Shown here piece by piece: positions 9,870 through 20,907 of a stretch of 64,000 nt of DNA. Under the pieces are notes generated by a model. That model was not told where the DNA came from. It was given only the letters and a program-made list of their open reading frames with translations, and did no database searches. The position numbers were made by a program, and so were the translations under genes. How positions within the stretch are numbered: position 1 is the first letter of the stretch; each line of letters opens with the position of its first letter. This DNA comes from Blasia pusilla (Eukaryota; Marchantiophyta; Marchantiopsida; Blasiales), in assembly GCA_050084515.1 (NCBI GenBank), contig CM114271.1, forward strand, positions 50,158,001 to 50,222,000, written 5' to 3'.

Positions 9870-12440
9870 ATGAGGAGATCACATTTAAGGTTTACTATTT
9901 TTAATTCCCTCCTTAGACGATCATTTCAATATTCTCGTTTTGGCCTTGGATCTTAGGACAATATTTCATATTATGACCAAGTAGCACGATATACTTTTGG
10001 TTGGAGAGAAAGGTAAAAAAAGAAGAGATAATACAAAAAGGAAGAGAGCTTTAAATGGAAATATTTTTATTTTTTTAGCATTTTCATATTCATCTTGAAA
10101 CATCATTTGTTCCCACCATTTTATTGAGCTAAAAGTTTGAGGACACGATGTTGTGAAGACCTTCTCTCACTTGAATGGTTAAGATTTTCTATTTACTCTT
10201 CGGATCCATAATAAGACAAGAATTGGAAAACCAAATTTAAAGTTTATGATTTTTAATTCCCTCTTTGGATGGTCATGTTGAAATTTTTTTTTTGGTTAGG
10301 TTCTTGAGACCCAATTACATATTGTGAAAAAAATTGGATGGAGAAGCAATTGATGGATGGATGGAGAGTGGGGTGCATGGACGGATGAGGTGAATGGATG
10401 AAATAAGAATGGAAAAACAGAATTGATGGACGGATGGAAGATGGAAAGGATACGGATAGAGAGTGTTGCACATGGATAGAAAAATGGATGGAGGAATGGA
10501 TAGACGAATGGAGAATGGGGCATATGGTTCGAAAAAAGTCTTTGTCATTTAGTCCATGTCATAGAATCAGTTGCCACATCATCTATATGATATAGGAGTC
10601 ATGTTAATATGACTCATATTTTCATGCCATGTCAGGCAAACCATGCTAGTCATTCAAATTATGTGGAAGATATGAATTTCTTTTTGTGTCTCTACGAGCA
10701 ACTAGTCATTTCTAGTCACTCATTGTGATATATGACTCATATGAGTCATAAAACCCAGTCATAAAACCAATGATTTCTTCTACTAGAAGGCATTCTAATC
10801 GGCCGGCAAGCTGTGTGAGTATGGACAGGTTATATTTATTGCCTCTTTTTCAGAGGTAGTTATTGAGGAGATGGTGGACCGACACTCTAAGCAAATGCTC
10901 AAGAAGTCCCCCACTAAGTCATGGCAATTTGCAACAACCAATTTGGTAGATAGTTAGACTAGCAATAGACCAAGCCATGGTATGTTACACTAGGTGTGAT
11001 GGTTTTGGATAACTAGGTAGGAGTTTTTTCTTCGTTTGTCCCATATGTACGATGTATCATATAAATAGCTTCCTACAGGATTTGAGAGTGCAACCCTTTG
11101 ATGTTTAGGCTCGGGGGTCTCACTTCCATGGAAGAGACCCATCACGTACGACAAAGTATAGGGTTTTTTTAATTTGATTTCAAGGAAGACTTATAACGTT
11201 TCGTGGAAGAACTTAAGGGTATTTTTAATATAGGGAAAAACTTAGTATTCGTTTGTACATGGAAGATGTTCAAGGAAGTAAGGAGCAGATAAAAAAATAG
11301 GAGACCAAATTTAGGGTTTACGATTTTTATTTTCATGTGTGGGTGGTCATTTGAAGTTTTGATTTTTCTCTTGTGTTCCTGGGCTTGGAGTGCCTTTTTG
11401 GGAAAAAATTATGATTTTTGGAACCCTGGTTGAGGGGGAAGGAAGAAAACGAGGGGTCAAGACGAAAGAGGATGGCTTTGAGTAGGAATGTTTCAAGTGT
11501 TTGTTTCATTTTTATATTCACATTGAGGTATCTTTTGTTCGAACCATTGGATGGTGTTAAAACATTGCACATGCCTTTGAATTGAATCTCTTGCAAACTT
11601 CAACGCTTGAGATCTTCTCTCTTGCTTCTATACTCACATAAAAATTAAGAGACCATTTTTAGGGTTTATGATTTTTATTTTCATGTGTGGGTGGTCATTT
11701 TAAGTTTTGATTTTTCCCTTGTGTTCTTGGGTTTGGATTTCCTTTTTGGGAAAATTTTCATGATTTTTGGAACCCTTGTTGAGGGGAGGGAAGAAAACAA
11801 GGTGTCAAGACAGAAGAGGATGGCTTCAATTAGGAATGTTTAAAGTGTTTGTTTCATTTTCATATTCACATTGAGGTATCTTTTGTTCTAACCATTGGAT
11901 GGTGTTAAAACGTTGCACATGCCTTTGAATTGAATCTCTTGCAAACTTCAACGCTTGAGATCTTCTCTCTTGGCTTCTATACTCAAATAAAAATTAAGAG
12001 ACCATTTTTAGGGTTTATGATTTTTATTTTCATGTGCCGATGGTCATTTGAAATTTTGATTTTTCCCTTGTGTTCCTGGGCTTGGAGTGCCTCTTCCGGA
12101 AAATTTTCATGATTTTTGGAACCCTGGTTAAGGGGGAGGGAAGAAAACGAGGGGTCAAGACGCAAGAGGATGGCTCCGAGTAAGAATGTTTCAAAGGTTT
12201 GTTTCATTTTCATGAGGTTTATTTTGTTCCAACCATTGGATGGTGTTGAAACTTGGAACATGTGTTTGAATTAAATGCGTTGCAAACTTCAACGCTTTAG
12301 ATCTGCCATTATCGCTTCCATAGTCAAAGAAAAAAGGGAGATGATTTTTAGGGTTCAGGATTTGAAGTCTCTGTGTTCGTATGCTTGGATTGCTTCTTTT
12401 GGAAAAGGTTTTTTAGGCTAGCATTAATTTTTCAGTTCGA
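9870..12440. repeat. Old tandem array, about 345-350 bp period
   Basis: Three well-matched units start near 11300, 11648 and 11997, each with the landmark GAGACCA(A/T)TTT(A/T)AGGGTTTA. They share the internal phrases CCTTGTGTTC, GGAACCCTGGTTGAGGG, AAGAAAACGAGG and CAAACTTCAACGCTT. A fourth, partial unit begins near 12338. More diverged relatives occur near 9880 and 10230 (CACATTTAAGGTTTAC, CCAAATTTAAAGTTTATG), suggesting an older, longer array. The 85-93-codon ORFs inside are repeat-derived and lie on the strand opposite the AAAACGAGG phrase. No function inferred. Confidence 0.75.
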
Positions 12441-12844
12441 AAAAATATGACGATCCTCATCGTAACTTAGGTTGAATTTGAATTGGCAAGGTATGTGACT
12501 TTGGGCACTTAACTCTTTTGGAGAGTGGTATGTTTTATTTTTAATCATTGTCACGACACACCCCTCCTCGCCTAAACCCTGGTCTCCCTAAAACCCTAAA
12601 CCCATATTTCCCACCTCAACTCTTTTCACGAAATCCTACGAAGTCACTCACCATAGGGATAGAGAGAGCCAGCACGACACTATGATCGACCTAAAACTTT
12701 CAAAATGAGACTGATCACAAAGTCTTCACTCCTTGCCCTAGAAATCTCAAACGTTTTTATTGAAGTGTATCACTTTGCCCCAGAAATATCGCACATGATT
12801 GGCTTGGTCAGAAAATTGGAAGACGTTTCAATTAAAAAATGGAC

Positions 12845-13110
12845 ATCCCCCTCGCCTAAATCCTTGCCTCCCTCCCGCTTTGCTGCTCTCTCGTCTCCCT
12901 CGTTGTTGCTAACAAGCTTCACCCGCCCCTCTCTTGCTCTTGCCCTAGTCGAAAGATGTTTCGATTCGAAAACTACCAACCCCCCTCACCTAAACCCTCT
13001 TCTCCCTCCTTCCCCACTTTGCTGCTCTCTCCCTGGCCGTTGCTAATCTCAAGCTTCACGCGCCCCTCTCTTGCTCTCCCTCGCAGGCGATGATCTCTTC
13101 CAAAGACTGC
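12845..13110 (+). repeat. Tandem duplication, about 135 bp x 2
   Basis: Two adjacent blocks share CCCCTCACCTAAACCCT-like openings, CTTTGCTGCTCTCTC and AGCTTCACGCGCCCCTCTC segments in the same order. They are C/T-rich on the plus strand. A related opening also appears near 12565. The 113-codon ORF here reads through the duplication and is probably incidental. Confidence 0.65.
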
Positions 13111-13364
13111 TGATCCCCCTCCAAACGAGAAACAAAAGAGCTCGGAGCTGCTAATCTTTACCGTCTTCGCTGGTTACTTATATTTACCGTTTTTGCTGCT
13201 CATGTATCTTTGATCACAGTGAGTGCTTCCATTGTCCTCTCTCTCACACACTCACATGAAGAATAAATCGTGAATCGACCTCAACTTTCACCTTTCAAGA
13301 TCGTAGAGCTCATAAACTTTGAGCTGTTGCACACTTTTTCTTTGAACAGGGCCCAATGAGATGT

Positions 13365-13367
<3 letters not shown>

Positions 13368-13427
<60 letters not shown>
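13368..13427 (+). repeat. (GA)n microsatellite
   Basis: About 30 uninterrupted GA dinucleotides follow GATGTGAGT and end in GAAAGG. Confidence 0.97.
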
Positions 13428-13430
<3 letters not shown>

Positions 13431-13978
13431 TTCAACTTGACAGCGCAGGATCTTGCTTACTACTATTAGGATCGGCTTTGAGTGAGCTTGCTTGCTGTCT
13501 TTGAGCTTAGAGAGAGTTTGCAGCGATCCGCGCTTGCTGCCTTTGCATCAATAGGATCAGCCCCGACCTCTCACTTTCATCCGCTGCCTACCGGGTCGAA
13601 ATTATAGTCCCATCAGCCTCTTCCCTTGAATGATTTTCCGTTTCTTTTGAGCTTGTCATTTCACTGCCAATTTGATCTTCCTCTTGGCGTTGCGCTTGAG
13701 ATCTACTATGACACTTATTTTCAATGCAGATTTAGCTTGTCTCTCTTCTCTTTCAACCTCTCTACGGAGTTGTACGTGTTGAAAAACTTCACCGCTCCTA
13801 CCGCTTCTCTCAAGCGATTCAAAGCTTCGTCTCCCACACTCTTCAGATCCTCTGCGAGAATTGGCCCCACTCATGGTTAATTCAACCGTTGCAACACCAA
13901 TATGAGACTCACACTCCGCGTGATTGACACATCTTGGACACCTTCACTAAAGCTTGGGAAATAAGAGAGCAGAGGACC

Positions 13979-14386
13979 TTACCAAGAACCACTTTTGAGG
14001 CAAATCCCTCCGTTATTTTGAAAAGAGGTGTCAACATAGACGGTAGGTAGTGCTCCACCTCCTTTGCACTCAATGTAGATGCCATGGATATAAACCTGTG
14101 AAATATCACCTTCGTCTACAACATCAACGACCAAGACAAGGCTGTCACTAAGGGACTCCGTTCTTTCTGCAGATGCGGTCTCCATTTCAGAAGCGATCCT
14201 TCCTCTATGCTGGACCTTAGAACAACGGCATAAAGTTACGGACATGAATGAGCACATTGTCAAAGAATGCAAGATGAACTGTTGAGGCAGTTTGTAGGGA
14301 GAACTCGGGTTGCTTCGACATTTGTATCTGCAAATGAGGTGATGAGTAGTCTCAAAAAAGAATTGACCTGCATAGGATGCACGCAA
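13979..14386 (-). CDS. Unrecognised 135-aa open frame
   Basis: This minus-strand frame has no family I recognise. The second half contains acidic and beta-strand-like segments (for example DEGDISQVYIHGIY). It lies between two GA microsatellites in DNA with otherwise only short frames. A decayed exon or chance ORF are both possible. Confidence 0.2.
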   Translation of the reverse strand: MRASYAGQFFFETTHHLICRYKCRSNPSSPYKLPQQFILHSLTMCSFMSVTLCRCSKVQHRGRIASEMETASAERTESLSDSLVLVVDVVDEGDISQVYIHGIYIECKGGGALPTVYVDTSFQNNGGICLKSGSW

Positions 14387-14618
14387 ACTGCAATTTTTTG
14401 GAGCTTTTGGAAAACAAGAGAGAGTGCTTTGCAGTGTAGTGATTCATCCTCTAGGCTCTCCGACTCCTCACCATAGCCTTTGTCGTCCGATCCCTAAAAT
14501 AAATTCTCATTCTCGTTCGATGGCAGTTCTCACATCTCTCGTGAGAGCTTGCTGTTTTTTAGCGTCAAATTAAAGAGACATAGTAGCCATAAATGCTTGC
14601 TGTATTTGAGCTTCAGAT

Positions 14619-14620
<2 letters not shown>

Positions 14621-14686
<66 letters not shown>
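14621..14686 (+). repeat. (GA)n microsatellite
   Basis: About 33 GA dinucleotides, uninterrupted, ending in GAAAATG. The 69- and 90-codon ORFs on either strand cross this repeat and encode Arg-Glu or Leu-Ser runs, so I do not treat them as genes. Confidence 0.97.
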
Positions 14687-14689
<3 letters not shown>

Positions 14690-15415
14690 TGTGGTCCAAA
14701 TGAAGTGGGCGGGGCTTCTTCAAACTCAGATGCACATGATAGTCCATCTTCAGCATAGATACGCTAGGGCAATGAAACAGACCTAAGTACAACCATTTAA
14801 TGTAGTAGGCGAAAGCAAAACAATAGAGACATGAGACAACACAAGAGTAGAGATAATAAGCAAACAACAATGATTCGTGGTACAAAAATATGCTCCGATA
14901 TGCCTTAAGTAGAAAATGTAACTAGAAAACCATAAAACTAATGGATTTGGCCAAAAAAATAGAGTTGATCTAGAAAATATCCAAAACCTTAGCAGTTGCT
15001 CATTTTTTAACCTTCAGTGACCCAATGGAAGACTGGAAAACGACTAACAACAAGCTGCATAATGCCAAAAACACACATTACGCCCAAGGCTATAAAATGC
15101 ATAGCTAGGCTGAGTCATATGGTGAAACTACCAGACATGCTAAAAAGTTGAATGGTCCTTGGCACTTGGTGCATTAAAGAAAATGTGGAACTCTCTATCT
15201 AATGCAGTAGGTGATGAAATTTGGAATAGAATCCAAAATTGGTTGAGTATTCTGCAATTCCAACACAACAAAAGTTCACATACATTGAATGAGCATAATC
15301 ATATAAGATTGTGAAATAATGGTATAGAATAAGTACCTAAGATGTACACTTCCACTTGTTGGGCGATAGGAGCATGGTGGTGAAGTCAGGAGTGTGATTA
15401 GAACCAGAGGCATGA
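14690..15415. other. AT-rich unassigned DNA
   Basis: No open frame, repeat or recognised motif. It precedes (on the plus strand) the end of a decayed helicase-containing segment. Confidence 0.4.
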
Positions 15416-15419
15416 TCAG

Positions 15420-15818
15420 CTAGAGTGCTTGGTTGGATATTAGCCTTGTTTCAGTAGTGGCTTTTGAACCATATGTATGGAATAGAATAATAATCTCATC
15501 AAACTCAGGCAAGGCAGGGAAGTGGTTTGGATTGTCCACATGTACATCGATAGGTAATAGCTCAAATTCTGGGAGTTTTCCATTATCATGGGAAATCTTT
15601 ATCCTCTCAATTAGATGGTTGGCTTTGGCAGTTGATAGATCCAATAGCATGTCCATAGGAAGATGCACTTTGTGTCTGAGCACACGGAGCTGATCTAGTA
15701 TGATTCCTCCTGAGATTATATTCAACAATCTTGCCGCATCTTTCCTAAAGAGGCTGGTCTCCTTGAAATCCACCTTCTTGAATCTAAGAGCCTCCTTCTG
15801 GATTCCTTCATTGAACAA
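15420..15818 (-). CDS. Unrecognised 132-aa open frame downstream of a helicase relic
   Basis: This is a minus-strand frame of 132 codons, rich in Leu, Ile, Asp and Lys, with plausible protein composition. It lies about 120 bp downstream (minus sense) of the Pif1-like remnant and may be part of the same decayed element or a piece of a captured gene. I recognise no domain. Confidence 0.3.
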   Translation of the reverse strand: MFNEGIQKEALRFKKVDFKETSLFRKDAARLLNIISGGIILDQLRVLRHKVHLPMDMLLDLSTAKANHLIERIKISHDNGKLPEFELLPIDVHVDNPNHFPALPEFDEIIILFHTYGSKATTETRLISNQAL

Positions 15819-15936
15819 TGGTATTCACCATGATGTCCAGATGATTGCACATAAGGCATTAGCGACGTGGTTTCTATCAAGCCAGTTGACCAAGAATTGT
15901 AGAATTAGAAGGCTTGAGTGGACGTAGTATTGAGAA

Positions 15937-16985
15937 CTAAGCCCTTTTCTTTACACGTGAGAGCATGACATATGCTAGTCCTAATACAAAGATTGATTTT
16001 ATCACCAACAAACATGGACCATCAATGGTTGAGCCTTGCCTCCTATGAGCTATCATTGCATAGCCTAAGACCAATGAGAAGGTTCTCTTCGTATACTTAT
16101 GAGTGGAATCATATCTCAACATTAAGAATTTGGTCCTAGTAATGGCAATGCAACTACCAATGGAGTTAAGCTTGACTATGATTTTAACTAATTGATTGTT
16201 CTCATAAAAGAGATTAGAAACAGAAGCAAGAGAGTCATTGGTTGCTTGAATCTTTAAGTTGATATTTGATGTAAGCATAACTTTGCGATGCTTACCTATA
16301 AATGGCAAGTGATGAAATGTAGAATCATTTATCCATGAATGAAATTGAGCGCATGAAGGCGTATCAATAAGCACATCAACCTTCACAATTGAAGCATCAC
16401 CAAAAAACCACCTAAGAGCAAGTAGATTAAAAAGTAGAGCAGCTTCACAATGTGTGCATATTATGGTAGCATCTAAGGATATGTAATTTATTTCTTCATT
16501 TTCTAACACAAAAAAATCCCCTAGGCATTTATGTATTTGAGATTCAGAAGGCAATCGACTTCTGATTGAGTTGAGGAACTCATTGTAGTAAGTATCCTAT
16601 GAGTGTCACACAGGTGTGATCATTTCATATAAGTGAGCACAAGTAAATAATGATGATGAGGTGATATGGCATCTACAACAAGATGTTGAAGTTCTATGAT
16701 TGCATATAGGGGGTAGTTGGCGGAGGTCTCCAACAAGGACAATTAACTTGCCACCAAAAGGATAGTCTAATCTCAATGGTGAAACTTCATTAACACGCAT
16801 GACTATGATTTGGAGTAGCTTAGAAGTAAGCATAGAGCACTCATCAATAACAACAACTTAAGGAGATTTGAGCCTTTCATATGAGTCAGAGGTAGTATGC
16901 ATTATAGGTAAATCACCGCGAATAGGAATAGCAAATGCAGAATGCATTGTAGTTGCATGAGGGTGGAGACGATAAACGATGATTC
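15937..16985 (-). pseudogene. Pif1-family helicase remnant, possibly Helitron-derived
   Basis: Pif1 helicases unwind DNA 5'-to-3'; Helitron transposons carry a related helicase. Read on the minus strand from about 16985, the order fits the family. A HSAFAIPI segment comes first, then a Walker B region VVVIDECSM (about 16830-16856), then GGKLIVLVGDLRQLPPI (motif III-like, within 16606-16833). A late segment near 15960-16060 reads LGYAMIAHRRQGSTIDGP, like the conserved SF1 motif VI area. The Walker A end is missing because the frame runs into an LTR near 17003. An in-frame stop lies just before Walker B and further frame breaks separate the ORFs. No Rep (HUH) domain is visible, so Helitron origin is an inference. 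Confidence 0.7.
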
Positions 16986-17002
16986 CTATTGTGACAATAA
17001 GC

Positions 17003-17428
17003 TTTCGTACGCATACAAATTGCTACACAACATACATTGCTGTCAACAAACATACACACAAGCACGCACGATCCCATGCTAACTCATGGCATCCAAACAA
17101 CGAGATAAGTAGTACCAAAATATCTTTGTAAATCAAGTAGATCCAATCTCTCTCTCAACACCATAACTCTCAAATGTGTGCACTCTCACATGTCTCTCTC
17201 AATGTCAAACCAAAACCACTCTCTTAATGAGAGGCTTGGGTTACACTCACAAGGTAAGCAAGACCATAGCTCCGCTGCCTCATGTTTAGAAGTTCAACAA
17301 AGAGAGAATGAGCTCTCAAGCTCTCTCTCCTTGAAGTATACCTCCTTCCCTCTCCCAAGCTCTCTCCTTGGTAACCTATGCTCGTAGGTCACCTCCTTGG
17401 CTTTTGACGTGCTCTAGCGGGTCAAGGG
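17003..17428 (-). repeat. Gypsy copy 1 3' LTR, part A (split by copia insertion)
   Basis: The block begins TTTCGTACGC, a diverged form of the TGTCGTGCGC that opens the copy-3 LTR at 36291. It follows the same module order (CTACACAACATAC, CATGCTAACTCATGGCATCC, then CCAATCTCTCTCT and GAGAATGAGCTCTCAAGC). It stops at GGTCAAGGG, where the copia element enters. The rest of the LTR resumes at 22613. Without the insert the LTR would be about 780 bp, the same size as that of copy 3. Confidence 0.85.
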
Positions 17429-17738
17429 TGTAGAAAACTGCTAAAAAAGCATAATTGGTGGAAAAAGGCTCTCACACTCACACACCATCATGGAGAACAA
17501 AATTTTGCAATGAGAGAATGAATGGAGAATGGTCCCTTTCTCAATTACATAGGGTATGTACAAGCAACCCTTTCCCTAATCTTAACCATAGTCTCGAGTT
17601 AGAGTAACTGTGATTAACTAACCCTAGTTAAGATAATCGCGGTTAACTGACTAACCAAGATTAATCTTCCCTATTTTGTGTGAGTACCAAATGTAGCAGT
17701 TCAAGTGTCTAATGAGCTTGACTGCAACTCAATCTTCA
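17429..17738 (-). repeat. Copia 3' LTR
   Basis: Starts TGTAGAAAACTGCTAAAAAA and ends CTCAATCTTCA. It aligns along its whole length with 22301-22609. The following TACTCCCCCTCAAGCTCAT is, on the minus strand, a polypurine tract (GAGGGGGAG) expected just upstream of a 3' LTR. Confidence 0.92.
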
Positions 17739-18050
17739 TACTCCCCCTCAAGCTCATATCGATATATCTAATGCCTAAATCATTTCTAAACATCTTAAAC
17801 TTATCTTTAAACAATGTCATTGTAAAGATGTCAAAAATTTGTTGATCTGTACCTATATACACAAGATCAATTTCTTCTGCAAGCACTTTCTCTCTGAGAA
17901 AATGATAGTGCACCTCAACATGCTTTATACGAGCATGAAACACAAGGTTATTAGCAAGCTTGATGCTCCTAATATTGTCTGCATATATTATACTAGGTCC
18001 TAAGTTACTAATACCAATCTCAACAAGTAATCGATGAAGCCACACCGCCT
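17739..18050 (-). pseudogene. Copia RNase H remnant
   Basis: RNase H removes the RNA strand during reverse transcription. The minus-strand frame 17701-18045 contains the copia RNase H pattern: IIYADNIRSIKLANN, then VFHARIKHVEVHYHFLREKV, then IGTDQQIFDIFT. The Asp of YADN is kept. The frame is broken upstream from the RT, and its end runs into the polypurine tract and LTR. Confidence 0.85.
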
Positions 18051-18189
18051 CACATGTTGCATTGGTTGGTCCTCTATACTCAGCCTATATTGAAGATAAA
18101 GCAACTATAGGTTGCTTCTTTGAAGCCCAACTTATAGTTGCCCTTTCGAAAGTAAATGAATAACCAGATGTGGAGTGTCAATCAGACAA

Positions 18190-19250
18190 ACTTCATGCCC
18201 AATCGGCATATGTGAATCCCTTTAATTGTAAACTCGGAGAAGGTTCAAATTGAAGCCCAAATTGAACAGAGAATTCCACATACTGCGTAATCCTCCTCAC
18301 AGCATCAAGCTGAGGTTTTTGAGGTGCTTGCATAAATTGACTCACTAGGCCAACTTCAGGTATATGTCTTCCACATGGGAGTTGGGTACCGACCCTACCA
18401 AAGGAATTGACGGGGGCCTGCACAAGCGGTGGAGCATGTGGTGGCTCAAATTTGGCCTAGATATAGTCAGATAAATCAAACTTCCACCTATGCGCCTGTA
18501 TGTATTAGAATATGCAAGCAACTCTCATTCATCCACTCTTAGCTTCACACTCTGGTCCAACGGTGTAGAGATTGGCTTACAAGCCGTCATACCATATTTT
18601 GAAAGCATGCGAAGAGTATATTGTCGTTTTAGTAACCACATGCTCTCTCCAACCTTGATAATCTCAACACCAAGGAAGTACTTGAGTTCTTCCAAGTCCT
18701 TCATATTAAATTTTGCCTCTAATTATAGCTTGATTTATTGTACCATATCCTCAGTACTCCCAATAATCAAGAGATCGTCAACATACAACACAATAATAAT
18801 CGTATGATCTTATCCTCTCAAGACATATAACGAGGAGTCAGAATCACATACCCTAAAACCCAACTCTTATAGGACGTATGTAATCTTGCCATACCAAGCT
18901 CTACGAGCTTTTTTGAGCACGTATAGAGTTTTCTTCAACCTACATATGCGAAATGGAAACTGGGGATGCTCGTATCTAAGTGGTTAAGTCATATATAACT
19001 CCTCGTATAGATCTTCATTCAAGAAGGCATTCTTGACATCCATATGATGTAATCTCCACTTTTTACTTTACAACAACTACAACCACTGTTCTCGTAGTTG
19101 CCATCTTTGCAACACGGCTAAAATTTTTGTCATAGTCAATGCCATATTGTTATTCATAGCCCTTAGCCACCAATCTTGCTTTGTATATGTTAATTGTACC
19201 ATCTTAATTACGCTTGATTTTGGAAACCCATTTAGTAAGGTATTGGTTGC
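18190..19250 (-). pseudogene. Copia reverse transcriptase, rearranged
   Basis: The catalytic YVDD codons are intact at 18774-18785 on the minus strand. Upstream (minus sense) I read YKARLVAKGYEQQYGIDYD near 19090-19190, and downstream FMQAPQKPQLDAVRRI near 18300-18345, both typical of copia RT and its linker to RNase H. Several frameshifts and stops interrupt it. The N-terminal edge is joined to a perfect inverted copy of itself (19187-19297), so RT sequence between the integrase end and this point has been lost. Confidence 0.85.
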
Positions 19251-19297
19251 AAATGGGTTTCCAAAATCAAGCGTAATTAAGATGGTACAATTAACAT
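19187..19297. repeat. Perfect 47-bp inverted repeat, 17-nt loop
   Basis: Arms 19187-19233 and 19251-19297 are exact reverse complements; the loop is 19234-19250. The left arm is the authentic RT coding sequence (minus strand reads KWVSKIKRN). The right arm is an extra, inverted copy lying at the junction where RT sequence is missing. Confidence 0.97.
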
Positions 19298-19361
19298 GAA
19301 TACGTACTCCTCCTTACCATGGACTCACAGATTTAATAGACGAATCTATGACCTCTCCTTA

Positions 19362-20200
19362 TCATGCACTAGTACTTGGGAAATTTGAAGACAATGTTTG
19401 TTGGTTTACAGTCATATTCTCCCCCTCAACACACAAGTTTAGATGTGGAATAGGCTCAGATGGAGCATACAATGACTTTTGCTCATCAAAGACAACATCG
19501 CGACTAATACTAAGCTCCTTAGAGGATGAAATGTAGCACTTATACCCCTTAGTTCCATCAACGTAGCCAATGAATATACATCTTTTAGATTTGGGGTCTA
19601 ATTTCTGACGTCTTTTAGAAGGAATATGAGCATAACAAATACAACCAAATATTTTCAGGAAGGAAAAATCAAGTTCACTTCCTATCAAGACTTTGAATGG
19701 AGTCTTATTATCAACTCTTGCTGTTGGAGTTTGGTTGATTCAGAAGACTGCACACGCTATAGCCTCTGCCCAATATACCTTAGGCATATTCTTCTCATTT
19801 AGCATAGCTCGTGTCGACTCAACAATATATCGATTCTTCCTCTCAGCCACTCCATTTAGTTGTGGAGTGTAATGGCAAGTCACTTGACGTTGGATGCCAT
19901 TCTGACGTAAATAGTCATAAAACTCTACTGAAAGATACTCTCCTCCATCACAATGCAATTTCAGAATAAGTTCTCCAGTTTGCTTCTCTACTAGAACACT
20001 GAATGTTTGGAACATTGAGAATACCTCTGACTTGGCTTTCAGAAAGTATACCCATACATACCTAGAGAAATCATGAATAAATGAAACAAAATACAGGCAA
20101 CCATTGAGGCTATGTTATGATGTTATCCACACATTATTGTGGATGAACTCCAATATCTTGGATGCTCTTCTACCTTACTTTGGAAAAGGAAATCTAGCTT
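19362..20200 (-). pseudogene. Copia integrase, degraded
   Basis: Integrase inserts the cDNA. Frames 19740-20015 and 19362-19688 (minus) together carry LHCDGGEYLS (second acidic residue), NGVAERKNR (third), then KIFGCICYAHIP and KLDPKSKRCIFIGY, the copia C-terminal signature. Upstream, the position of the first catalytic Asp (normally in an HxD(V/L)xGPM context) appears as HNNVW near 20150, so that Asp is lost. Frames are joined by small shifts. Confidence 0.88.
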
Positions 20201-20462
20201 ATTTTCCAAATTGGCAAGCAGAACATGCCTCTAACGTAGCAAGACTCGCTAATTTATGAAGCCCTATTACTATATTAGATGATGAAAGACTCTGTAATCT
20301 TTGAAGATTCATATGTCCAATTCTCTTATGCCACACATTTAGATCTGTGACTTGTTGGCCGGTTTGATCATACATTGATGTTTGAATCTCTAGCATAGAA
20401 ACATCTAATTTGAACATTGCGCCAGATCTAGTTCCTTTGACTATCGTAATCTGGTCATCCAT
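20199..20462 (-). pseudogene. Copia GAG-pre-integrase (zinc-binding HHCC) segment
   Basis: The minus frame reads VWHKRIGHMNLQRLQ followed by ACSACQFGK, matching the HHCC zinc module ahead of the copia integrase core (His, His, Cys, Cys all present). A stop separates it from the core. Confidence 0.88.
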
Positions 20463-20639
20463 TATTTCAATGAAACAACCATTTGTGTTAAACTTGACTT
20501 GATAACTCTGTTATACTATCTGCCCTACAGAGATCAAGTCTCTTGCAATGCTAGGAATATAGAGAATATTTCCAAGAGCACACAGACCATATGATGCTAT
20601 TGGAACTTTACCGATATGTGTGATATGATGCTAAGTGTC

Positions 20640-20790
20640 ATCTTCTATGAGCACAATTGTAGAATCTTTCACCGGCTCCAAACTACTGAACCATTTAGCT
20701 TGTGAGGTCGTGTAATTTGATGCATCAGAGTCAATGTACCAATTTGTTGTCGAGTCTTTCTTGACCATTGCTCCCATATGATGAGTCATG
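20640..20790 (-). pseudogene. Copia aspartic protease remnant
   Basis: The minus strand reads NWYIDSDASNYTT. The catalytic D-S-G triad is here D-S-D (20721-20732), so the conserved glycine is replaced. The frame is interrupted shortly after. The protease cuts the polyprotein in active relatives; this copy is unlikely to be active. Confidence 0.8.
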
Positions 20791-20907
20791 ACCAAGAGAT
20801 GCTTAGTATGTAAATGTTGTTATTCTTGGTACTGCCCTTGGTGTTGTTGCTCCACATAGTTTTGTTTTTGTAAGGCTCCAATTCTCATATCTACCTTCTT
20901 CTTGAAG

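Noticed and set aside
13368-14758. Arg-Glu repeat protein across the GA microsatellites
   Set aside because: The repeat itself is a simple (GA)n tract; flanking frames are short and unconserved.
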